From Archaeoglobales archaeon (GTDB lineage Archaea; Halobacteriota; Archaeoglobi; Archaeoglobales; Archaeoglobaceae), in contig QMZD01000140.1 of NCBI GenBank assembly GCA_003662985.1, forward strand, positions 1 through 5,434: 5,434 nucleotides of DNA, written 5' to 3'. Below, piece by piece: positions 1-5,191 of this stretch; the stretch's first letter is position 1; every line of letters starts with the position of its first letter. The notes below the pieces were generated by a model. The model saw only the letters and a list, made by a program, of their open reading frames with translations, was not told the origin of the DNA and ran no database searches. The position numbers and the translations under genes are program-made.

Positions 1-442
1 AAACGGCAACCCCGTCTCCCTTTTTAACTCCAAAATCTTTTAAAGCGTTGGCGAGCTTGTTAACCTCTCTATAAAGTTCCCCATACGTAATTTTATTAAC
101 CTTTCCTGGTTCACTTTCAAAAATATAGGCAATCTTGTTCCTCCTAAGCCTTGCCTGCTTGTCAAGAGCATCGTGAACGATGTTGTATTTTGCGCCAACA
201 AACCATTTCGCATAAGGCGGATCCCACTCAAAAACTTTCTCGGGCTCCTTGTACCACTTAATCCCTACTTCTTTTACCATCTCATTCCAGAACCACTCTG
301 AATCTTTTGCTTTTTCAAGGAGATCGTCATAATCCTTTATTCCATTTCTCTCCATGAATTTCTGAATATTCGAGTCTTTCACGAGTTCCTCAGACGGATA
401 AAACATTCTTTCTTCTTTGAGAAGAGATTCAAGACCTGACAT
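1..442 (-). CDS. acs: Acetyl-CoA synthetase (AMP-forming), N-terminal part, cut by window edge
   Basis: This is the first 147 codons of an acyl-adenylate-forming enzyme that activates acetate with ATP and CoA to acetyl-CoA in the cytoplasm. The visible part covers the acetyl-CoA synthetase N-terminal domain and the beginning of the AMP-binding domain. Diagnostic stretches are WFWNEMVKE, KVFEWDPPYAKWFVGAKYN, the HDALDKQ segment, and ITYGELYREVNKLANALKDFGVKKGDGVAV, where GELYREVNKLANAL (about residues 120-133) opens the adenylating domain. The catalytic core lies outside the window. The ATG at 442-440 was chosen because the reading frame is open from there to the edge and a TATA-like box sits 26 bases before it, implying a leaderless mRNA; no Shine-Dalgarno is visible. 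A close relative such as propionyl-CoA synthetase cannot be excluded from the N-terminus alone. The gene is divergent from the metal operon. Confidence 0.88.
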   Translation of the reverse strand, partial: MSGLESLLKEERMFYPSEELVKDSNIQKFMERNGIKDYDDLLEKAKDSEWFWNEMVKEVGIKWYKEPEKVFEWDPPYAKWFVGAKYNIVHDALDKQARLRRNKIAYIFESEPGKVNKITYGELYREVNKLANALKDFGVKKGDGVAV

Positions 443-465
443 AATTATCTAATGAGTTTCAGAGA

Positions 466-471
466 TTTAAA
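466..471 (-). promoter_or_regulatory. TATA-like box for acs (leaderless promoter)
   Basis: Read on the minus strand, TTTAAA has its centre about 26 bases before the acs ATG. That is the normal distance between an archaeal TATA box and the transcription start, so transcription probably begins at or very near the start codon. No clear BRE is seen upstream. The spacing and the absence of a Shine-Dalgarno support each other; the call is an inference. Confidence 0.5.
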
Positions 472-488
472 CATGTTGGAGAATTACT

Positions 489-513
489 TTAATGTGCATT
501 AGAAATGCATTAA
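489..513. promoter_or_regulatory. Cluster of TAATG/CATTA repeats, possible regulator site for acs
   Basis: The stretch contains a perfect inverted repeat TAATG-TG-CATTA (490-501), immediately followed by the 8-base palindrome AATGCATT (504-511). TGCATTA occurs twice as a direct repeat (495-501 and 506-512), exactly 11 bases or about one helical turn apart. The outermost TTAATG and CATTAA also pair across a 13-base gap. The cluster lies 18 bases upstream of the acs TATA box and about 40 bases upstream of the TATA box of the plus-strand operon. That position suits an activator or repressor acting on acs. The regulator is unknown. Confidence 0.4.
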
Positions 514-544
514 TCGTATTCCAGCTCCATTCTTTAAAACCCCT

Positions 545-559
545 CCCGAAAGATTATAT
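545..559 (+). promoter_or_regulatory. BRE/TATA promoter of the metal transport operon
   Basis: CCGAAAG (546-552) followed by ATTATAT (553-559) matches the archaeal arrangement of a purine-rich TFB recognition element directly upstream of a TATA box. The TATA centre is 26 bases before the GTG at 583, so the transcript is probably leaderless and starts at the regulator's own start codon. The operator at 562-579 lies between the TATA box and this start. Confidence 0.65.
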
Positions 560-561
560 GT

Positions 562-579
562 CGTTAGGTTTGCCTAACG
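562..579. promoter_or_regulatory. DtxR-type metal-repressor operator
   Basis: This is a perfect 7-base inverted repeat, CGTTAGG-TTTG-CCTAACG. Its core TTAGG-N4-CCTAA agrees with the DtxR/IdeR class of metal-dependent repressor boxes. It occupies the region from just after the TATA box to just before the presumed transcription start. A bound repressor there would obstruct RNA polymerase rather than TBP, as reported for MDR1 of Archaeoglobus fulgidus. The first gene downstream encodes a DtxR-family protein, so autoregulation is the obvious reading. Confidence 0.8.
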
Positions 580-582
580 TTT

Positions 583-1011
583 GTGAGGGAAGTCTACATC
601 AGGTTGGCCTACAAGGCATTGAAGGAAGGAATTGAGATCGTTGGACCAAGTTACTTCTCAAATAAACTGGGGGTTTCAAAACCTACAGCTCAGGAAGCTT
701 TAATTAAGCTTGCAGAGAAGAATTACGGCGACTACATTCCAAAAAAAGGGTTTAAGCTGAATAGAGAGGGTATTGAGAAGGCAAAGGAGATAACAATGAA
801 GCACCGCCTGATGGAGTGTCTTTTCTACGAACTAGGAATGAGTCCGGAGGTTGCCTGCCAAGAAGCTACAAGGCTGGAAGAACACGTTAGCACAGAGTTG
901 GTCACTCAGCTGAGGCTATTTTTCGGCGATCGAAAGTTGTGTCCATGTGGAAACAAAATCGAAGAGGAATTCGAGGATCTGGAAGTTGAAGAACTCGAAG
1001 AGGGATTGTAG
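583..1011 (+). CDS. DtxR/MntR-family metal-dependent transcriptional repressor
   Basis: A 142-residue two-domain repressor without the SH3-like third domain of DtxR, the same length class as MntR. A winged helix occupies about residues 3-60, with the recognition helix near GVSKPTAQEALIKLAEK (30-46). The dimerisation and metal domain follows, with KHRLMECLFYELG (73-85), EATRLEEHVS (94-103) and CPCGNKI (120-126, the counterpart of the CPHGNPI motif). By my alignment to DtxR, ancillary ligands H79 and E83 are kept as H74 and E78, while H98 becomes C92. In the primary site M10 becomes V4, C102 becomes T96 and H106 becomes E100; only E105 is kept, as E99. The acidic tail (127-141) is nearly all Glu and Asp. 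GTG at 583 is the only possible start before an in-frame stop. It leads the importer operon, behind its own operator, and is probably the equivalent of A. fulgidus MDR1. The metal sensed cannot be read from sequence. Confidence 0.88.
   Translation: MREVYIRLAYKALKEGIEIVGPSYFSNKLGVSKPTAQEALIKLAEKNYGDYIPKKGFKLNREGIEKAKEITMKHRLMECLFYELGMSPEVACQEATRLEEHVSTELVTQLRLFFGDRKLCPCGNKIEEEFEDLEVEELEEGL
599..612. promoter_or_regulatory. Second, weaker operator-like site inside the repressor gene
   Basis: TCAGGTTGGCCTAC matches 11 of 14 bases of the core TTAGGTTTGCCTAA at 564-577 and keeps the AGG-N4-CCT symmetry. The two centres are 35 bases apart. It falls within codons 6-10, so coding constraint could account for it. 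If real, it would allow cooperative binding downstream of the start point. Confidence 0.35.
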
Positions 1012-2006
1012 TGAGGGGCACAATTCTCAAGCTATTGTTGACCTCATTCGGATTCTTTGTTATTTTCAATTTCACTCTTTATTCAGCTTCAGCTCTCAAC
1101 GTTGTATGCACAAATCCCGACTTTTTGCCGATTGTAAAGGAGATTGGTGGGGATAACATCAATGTTACATCTATCCTTCCACCCGGAAGCGATCCCCACT
1201 CCTTTTCCCTTTCCAAATCCGACGTCGATAGGCTGAAAAATGCTGATCTCATAATCCTGACAAATTCGGAACTTTTCAGCTTTGAAAAAAAGATAAAAGA
1301 TGAGTACTCTGGAAAGGTACTTGACTTCAAAGATTACGCAGCCGAAGGGGCAAAATTGGATAGCTTTCCCGGCTTTAGCCACAATCCCCATGGGTACTGG
1401 CTGAAGATTGAGAATGCGATCTCAATAGCGAGAGCAATTGAGAAAAGATTATCAGAGCTCTCCCCAGATAATAGGGAGAATTTTAGTAACAACCTCGCTT
1501 TGTTTACTGCTAAAATGTTGGAATTAAAGAAAATCTCGGCAAAGATTATCAAAAAGCAAAATACAAGCTGCGTTGCCGTTATTCCTGGGGTTACCTACAT
1601 TATCGAAAATTTTGGCCTTGAAGTTGGGGCTGTTCTGCTGGGTGAAGGCTTGGGTTTTGCAAGCGGGAAGGAGTACGCGGAGATTCAAGAAAAGCTAAGA
1701 ACATCAGAATATGCCTGTATAGTGGTCCCTGAATCGATGAAGAAATCGAAAGCAGGAGAAATAGCTGAACAGCTTTCTAGGGATTCAGGAAAGCCTGTCA
1801 TATATGTGAAGTTCGTTGTTGGAAGTGAAGAAATGGATTTCTCGGAAATTCAGATATATAACCTAATGGCATTTGCCGAATCTTTGGATAAACTAGAGTC
1901 TGAAAATAAGGGTTTTGGTTTCGATCAATGGCTACTTCTTATGCTGATCCTCATGATCGCCATCGAGGCGGTGGTGATCTTTGTCTTGTGGAGAGGTGAA
2001 GGTTAG
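1011..2006 (+). CDS. Metal ABC transporter substrate-binding protein (ZnuA/TroA family), membrane-anchored
   Basis: A 331-residue cluster-9 metal-binding protein that should capture a divalent metal outside the membrane and hand it to the permease two genes downstream. Residues 8-28 form a signal peptide with a likely cut after A26-S27-A28. There is no lipobox; instead a C-terminal membrane helix (about 307-327) followed by Arg anchors the mature protein, a common archaeal solution. The fold is recognised from ILPPGSDPHSFSLSKSDVDRLKNADLII (55-82), NPHGYWL (125-131) and the second lobe. H63 and H127 match the first two metal ligands. The third His position reads I191 in VIPGVTYIIENFGL, and no Asp or Glu stands at the usual fourth position after KPVIYVKF. 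The His-rich loop of true ZnuA is absent. The GTG start overlaps the repressor stop by one base (TAGTG), with GAGGG at 1000-1004 as a modest ribosome site, implying coupled translation. The metal is unproven. Confidence 0.85.
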   Translation: MRGTILKLLLTSFGFFVIFNFTLYSASALNVVCTNPDFLPIVKEIGGDNINVTSILPPGSDPHSFSLSKSDVDRLKNADLIILTNSELFSFEKKIKDEYSGKVLDFKDYAAEGAKLDSFPGFSHNPHGYWLKIENAISIARAIEKRLSELSPDNRENFSNNLALFTAKMLELKKISAKIIKKQNTSCVAVIPGVTYIIENFGLEVGAVLLGEGLGFASGKEYAEIQEKLRTSEYACIVVPESMKKSKAGEIAEQLSRDSGKPVIYVKFVVGSEEMDFSEIQIYNLMAFAESLDKLESENKGFGFDQWLLLMLILMIAIEAVVIFVLWRGEG

Positions 2007-2040
2007 GAGAAAGTTTGATCTGTACTTAATTCAAATCAAA

Positions 2041-2046
2041 GGTGAT
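2041..2046 (+). promoter_or_regulatory. Shine-Dalgarno site that sets the ATPase start
   Basis: GGTGAT is a strong match to the archaeal anti-Shine-Dalgarno complement. It lies four bases before the ATG at 2051. It also overlaps the GTG at 2042 and the ATG at 2045, which makes those two earlier codons unlikely starts. Confidence 0.65.
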
Positions 2047-2050
2047 GGAG

Positions 2051-2884
2051 ATGGTAAAAGAGAAAGATTATGCAAAACCGGGAGTGGAGACAGATGATAC
2101 TGAGATTGAAGCTATTACTTCAAAAGAAGTTGAATTCAGATATGATGAACACCTCGTGCTTTCCGATGTGAGCTTTCAAATTAAAAGGGGTGAATTCGTT
2201 GCGATTACAGGCCCAAATGGCTCAGGTAAAACAACCCTGCTTAAGCTCATCCTCGGAATTCTGCAACCTCAAAAGGGCGAGATAAGGGTTATGGGTTATA
2301 GTACGAGAGAAAGAGATAAGATAATGAACTTGATAGGATTCATGCCTCAGAAGGAGCATATCTCATCGAATTTCCCTATTCTCGTCAGAGACGTTGTGAT
2401 GCTTGGTTTAGGAGCGAGAAAGGGCATAACGAAGCCCACAAAGAGGGCCGATGAGGAGGAGGGAATTCAAGCGATTAAATCCGTTGGATTGGATGAGGAA
2501 ATTTGGACTAAAAAGTTTGCAGAGTTAAGTGGAGGACAACAGCAAAGGGTTCTTCTTGCGAGAGCTTTAGCGATAAAGCCGGAGATTCTGCTCCTTGACG
2601 AACCGTTCAACGGTGTGGACATTCCAAGTCAGAATAAGATTCTTGATCTAATTTCCGATCTGAGAAAAAAGGGTGTTACGGTTTTGTTTGTCGTGCACAA
2701 CGTGAATCCTCTTCTCCATCAGATAGACAAGATAATGCTTCTCAAAGGCAGAATCGTGGCCTTTGGGAGGCCCGACGAGGTTCTTACGGATAAAAACCTG
2801 ATCTCTGCTTATGGAGCGTCGATTCCAATAATTTATTGCGAAGAAGGATACGCACATCCCGTCTATAGTGACATTCACGGTTGA
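2051..2884 (+). CDS. Metal ABC transporter ATP-binding protein (ZnuC/TroB family)
   Basis: A 277-residue cytoplasmic ATPase that powers metal uptake through the permease encoded next. All nucleotide-binding motifs are present: Walker A GPNGSGKTT (54-62), Q-loop GFMPQKE (Q100), signature LSGGQQQR (159-166), Walker B ILLLDEPF with catalytic E184, and switch His in VVHNVN (H216). The sequence MPQKEHISSNFPILVRDVVMLGL is typical of the metal-import subfamily. About 25 mostly charged residues precede the ABC domain. The C-terminal tail is CEEGYAHPVYSDIHG; short His-containing tails occur in this subfamily, but I assign no role to it. I chose the ATG at 2051 rather than the frame-extending GTG at 2042 because of the Shine-Dalgarno spacing; the choice changes the protein by only three residues. 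It follows the binding protein by 44 bases and is intact. Confidence 0.92.
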   Translation: MVKEKDYAKPGVETDDTEIEAITSKEVEFRYDEHLVLSDVSFQIKRGEFVAITGPNGSGKTTLLKLILGILQPQKGEIRVMGYSTRERDKIMNLIGFMPQKEHISSNFPILVRDVVMLGLGARKGITKPTKRADEEEGIQAIKSVGLDEEIWTKKFAELSGGQQQRVLLARALAIKPEILLLDEPFNGVDIPSQNKILDLISDLRKKGVTVLFVVHNVNPLLHQIDKIMLLKGRIVAFGRPDEVLTDKNLISAYGASIPIIYCEEGYAHPVYSDIHG

Positions 2885-2899
2885 TGTTTACTAACAATA

Positions 2900-2904
2900 G
2901 GTGA
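2900..2904 (+). promoter_or_regulatory. Shine-Dalgarno site for the permease
   Basis: GGTGA stands four bases before the ATG at 2909, the same arrangement as for the ATPase gene. It supports this start over the later in-frame ATG at 2918. Confidence 0.6.
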
Positions 2905-2908
2905 GAGA

Positions 2909-3736
2909 ATGCCAGACATGGAGGTCTCAGAAATTCTCACACAACCCTACATGCTTAGAGCGATAGCAGGGGTGGTTCTGATAGCGATAAACGCTTCGAT
3001 CGCTGGATCCTTCACAATCTTTAGAAATGTTTCCTTTCTCGTAGCGGGGGCAAGTCATTCAGCTTTGGCTGGGGCCGCGTTATTCATCTTGCTTGGAGTC
3101 TATGGATTTCCAGCCAATCCACTTATAGGGGCTTTGCTATTTGCGATTGCAACCGCTATCATAGCTGGATACGCACCGAAGGAGGAGACGAACACAGCTA
3201 TCGGCATTTCCTTTGCAATGTCGATGAGCCTAGCAATTCTCTTCATTTCGATGATAAGGGAGTATGCTGCAAAGGTGTGGAGCTTGCTCATCGGCGATCT
3301 CTTCCTCCTTACCTACGAAGATCTATACCTCATGACCTTTGTAACTTTCCTGAGCTTGATGATTGCCCTGCTCTTCTACAAAGCTTTTCTCTTCATATCT
3401 TTTGATTCTGAAGGAGCTACAGCCTTTGGATTGAACACCAAGAGGTATAATTACTTACTTCTCTCGTTGATAGCTGTTTCTGCTGTGATGCTTCTAAAGG
3501 GTGTTGGAGCAATACTGGTTTTCGCCATGCTTGTAGCTCCAGCAGCAGCTTCAAATGAATTGGCTTCAAACCTGAGAGATGTTTTCGTCTATGCTTTCAT
3601 AATTGCTTTGGTGAGCGGTTTTGTTGGGATAGCGATTTCCTTCCATTTTAAAGTCTCCCCCGGTGCTATTGCGTCCCTCCTAGCAACAACGGTCTACTTC
3701 TTTAGTCTCCTTGCAAGAAGATTTCGCGGGGATTAG
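2909..3736 (+). CDS. Metal ABC transporter permease (ZnuB/TroC family, ABC-3)
   Basis: A 275-residue integral membrane protein that forms the metal channel, presumably as a homodimer with two copies of the ATPase. Hydrophobic segments lie roughly at residues 14-36, 42-64, 69-88, 97-115, 124-136, 138-164, 182-212, 226-247 and 250-270, consistent with the 7-9 helices of the ABC-3 family. Recognisable motifs are FLVAGASHSALAGAALF (43-59), with the conserved Ser-His pair at 49-50, GVGAILVFAMLVAPAAAS (198-215), and SPGAIASLLATTVYFF (250-265). The length is normal and no frame disruption is seen. Only one permease gene is present, as in ZnuB, rather than the TroC/TroD pair. The gene begins 25 bases after the ATPase stop and closes the operon; an oligo-T run follows. 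Confidence 0.92.
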   Translation: MPDMEVSEILTQPYMLRAIAGVVLIAINASIAGSFTIFRNVSFLVAGASHSALAGAALFILLGVYGFPANPLIGALLFAIATAIIAGYAPKEETNTAIGISFAMSMSLAILFISMIREYAAKVWSLLIGDLFLLTYEDLYLMTFVTFLSLMIALLFYKAFLFISFDSEGATAFGLNTKRYNYLLLSLIAVSAVMLLKGVGAILVFAMLVAPAAASNELASNLRDVFVYAFIIALVSGFVGIAISFHFKVSPGAIASLLATTVYFFSLLARRFRGD

Positions 3737-3755
3737 ACGTCTATGTTTAAGGCAG

Positions 3756-3779
3756 TTTAAGTCCATTTTTTAAGTCCAT
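3756..3779 (+). repeat. 11-base tandem repeat (13-base period)
   Basis: TTTAAGTCCAT occurs exactly at 3756-3766 and again at 3769-3779. A third TTTAAG lies just before, at 3746-3751. The repeats sit in the convergent gap between the permease and the MFS gene and surround the T-run. They probably arose by a small duplication; no function is evident. Confidence 0.6.
3766..3771 (+). terminator. Oligo-T terminator candidate for the metal operon
   Basis: Six consecutive T residues lie 30-35 bases after the permease stop. Archaeal intrinsic termination relies on such T tracts without needing a hairpin, and none is obvious here. For the opposite strand, coming out of the MFS gene, I see only broken T-rich stretches between 3852 and 3780 and no run of five or more. 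Confidence 0.4.
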
Positions 3780-3852
3780 AAATAGACACAGATAACCAAT
3801 ATAGGATAAACAATCAAGCGATCCATTCATCCACTTCCCCGTCATTTCTCTA

Positions 3853-5088
3853 TCATTCTTTGTAACTGTAAAATAGCCACAAAAACAAAAATCCTGCGAC
3901 AAACGATGTGGCAGAGCCAAAAAGAAACGTCGCCTCTGGAGACAAGGAAGTCCACAAACTCCCGGCAATTATGCCAGCGGGTAATGCTGTAAGACCGATA
4001 GATGTATGGAATGTACCCAAGGAAGTTCCCTTGAGATGCGAAGGGGACAAATCCACCACGAATGCGCGCTGAACTCCATCGGTCAACGCGAAGAAGACAC
4101 CGTAAATGACAAATACAAGGATGATCCCCGGAAGTGAAGACACCACAACCAAACCCAAACAAAGCAATCCGAACAAGAAGTATCCCGTAAGAAGCACAGG
4201 ACCCCTACCGATTCTGTCTGAGATTATCCCACATGGGACGATAAATACCGTATAAACGATGTAGAACAACACATACAGAAATATCGCCATGCTCACGTTG
4301 AAACCTATATCGATTGCCCTCAGCAGTAAAAAGGCATACCCAACATTACCCAAAGTGAAAATCACCGATATGAGCAGGAAATATCTCAACTTTTTTGGCA
4401 ACCCTCTAAAACTAATTTTGAGTGATTTATGCGATTTCACCTCTTTCCTTCGATTGTTGGTGTGAATTTCTTTGCTTTCTTTGCTTTCTTTGCTTTCCTT
4501 TTCTTTGACCTCCTTGACGAAGAATATGAGCCCAACCGCTATAAACGCCGGAATAGACGAGATCAAGAATGTATTCCTAAAACCATACAATGGAAACAGT
4601 ACAAACGCCATAATAGCTCCGAGTATTGATCCAACGCCATCCATAGCTCTCTGAATACCGTATGCTTTTCCCTTCACGTTCGAATCACATGACTCCGCAA
4701 CTATCGCATCTCGTGGGGCTGTTCTGATACCTTTGCCTATCCTTTCAATAACTCGTATGACCACGACATTTTGCCAGATGTATGCGAAAGCGAACAATGG
4801 TTTCATAAGTGCCGAGATCCCATATCCACCGAGAACGAATGGTTTTCTTTTTCTTATTTTATCCGACCAGTATCCAGAGAAAACCTTTAGTAAACTCGCT
4901 GTGGATTCAGCACTTCCCTCCACCAATCCTACTATTGTCGCATTTGCACCTAATGCTGTTGTGAGAAAGAGCGGTAACAATGGAAATACCATCTGACTGC
5001 TCAAATCTGTAAAAAGGCTTACGAGGCCCAAAATAATAACGTTCGATGTGAGCCCCTTGAAAAGGCCTCTTTCAAGCTTGGAAACCAT
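3853..5088 (-). CDS. MFS transporter, probable efflux permease
   Basis: A 411-residue major facilitator protein that should move a small molecule across the cytoplasmic membrane, probably outward. The N-half has FTDLSSQMVFPLLPLFL (26-42), the loop 2-3 signature GYWSDKIRKRK (72-82), and RIGKGIRTAPRDA (116-128), a motif shared by one MFS subgroup. The C-half repeats the loop signature as GIISDRIGRG (287-296) and has TDGVQRAFVVDLSP (336-349). Roughly twelve hydrophobic segments fall in two sets of six. Between them, residues 190-230 form a Lys/Glu-rich cytoplasmic loop containing three SKE triplets encoded by a 9-base repeat. The ATG at 5088 has GGAGG six bases upstream; the nearby upstream ATG pair is out of frame. 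It lies 70 bases downstream of a padR-family gene on the same strand, a common pairing for inducible drug or solvent efflux. The substrate cannot be assigned. Confidence 0.85.
   Translation of the reverse strand: MVSKLERGLFKGLTSNVIILGLVSLFTDLSSQMVFPLLPLFLTTALGANATIVGLVEGSAESTASLLKVFSGYWSDKIRKRKPFVLGGYGISALMKPLFAFAYIWQNVVVIRVIERIGKGIRTAPRDAIVAESCDSNVKGKAYGIQRAMDGVGSILGAIMAFVLFPLYGFRNTFLISSIPAFIAVGLIFFVKEVKEKESKESKESKEIHTNNRRKEVKSHKSLKISFRGLPKKLRYFLLISVIFTLGNVGYAFLLLRAIDIGFNVSMAIFLYVLFYIVYTVFIVPCGIISDRIGRGPVLLTGYFLFGLLCLGLVVVSSLPGIILVFVIYGVFFALTDGVQRAFVVDLSPSHLKGTSLGTFHTSIGLTALPAGIIAGSLWTSLSPEATFLFGSATSFVAGFLFLWLFYSYKE
4468..4494. repeat. 9-base tandem repeat, three exact copies, inside the MFS gene
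   Basis: TTCTTTGCT on the plus strand (AGCAAAGAA on the coding strand) is repeated three times, with a decayed fourth unit at 4495. It encodes Ser-Lys-Glu repeats in the central cytoplasmic loop. Because the unit is a multiple of three, gain or loss of copies keeps the reading frame. Confidence 0.9.
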
Positions 5089-5094
5089 GTTTTT

Positions 5095-5099
5095 CCTCC
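5095..5099 (-). promoter_or_regulatory. Shine-Dalgarno site for the MFS gene
   Basis: GGAGG on the minus strand, six bases before the ATG at 5088. It fixes that start and indicates a leadered message, consistent with co-transcription from the padR gene upstream. Confidence 0.7.
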
Positions 5100-5146
5100 A
5101 TCATCTTCCTTTATTTCCTTTCCCATTTGCTGATGTCCAATACCCC

Positions 5147-5191
5147 ATCAACCATAATTTAATCAACCATGACCTCATCAACAAGTTCTCG
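5147..5191. repeat. Degenerate 15-base repeats at the end of the padR gene
   Basis: ATCAACCAT occurs at 5147-5155 and 5162-5170, and ATCAAC again at 5177, all at an exact 15-base period. On the coding strand this gives the in-frame series LVDEV, MVD-stop, IMVDG, straddling the stop codon. The first two units agree at 11 of 15 bases; the third is weak. Confidence 0.45.

Noticed and set aside
640..652. TTGG-A-CCAA palindrome in the repressor gene as a third operator
   Set aside because: It lacks the AGG-N4-CCT core of the other two sites and its spacing is odd, so it is probably chance within codons.
947..1156. Plus-strand frame across the junction of the repressor and binding-protein genes
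   Set aside because: It overlaps both genes in another frame; its sequence shows no family features, while both overlapped genes are clear.
1079..1552. Several minus-strand frames of 72-100 codons opposite the binding-protein gene
   Set aside because: They are shadows of a well-supported gene, with no ribosome sites and no recognisable domains.
3842..4162. Minus-strand frame of 106 codons within the MFS gene
   Set aside because: It is the MFS coding sequence read in a shifted frame; the true frame has MFS signatures throughout.
4429..4996. Plus-strand frames of 60-87 codons opposite the MFS gene
   Set aside because: Antisense shadows; their Phe/Leu-rich starts are only the complement of the SKE-coding repeat.
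5111..5155. Tiny 14-codon frame between padR and the MFS gene as a leader peptide
   Set aside because: No ribosome site precedes it and it is too short to distinguish from chance; it is better noted as a continuation of the padR frame.
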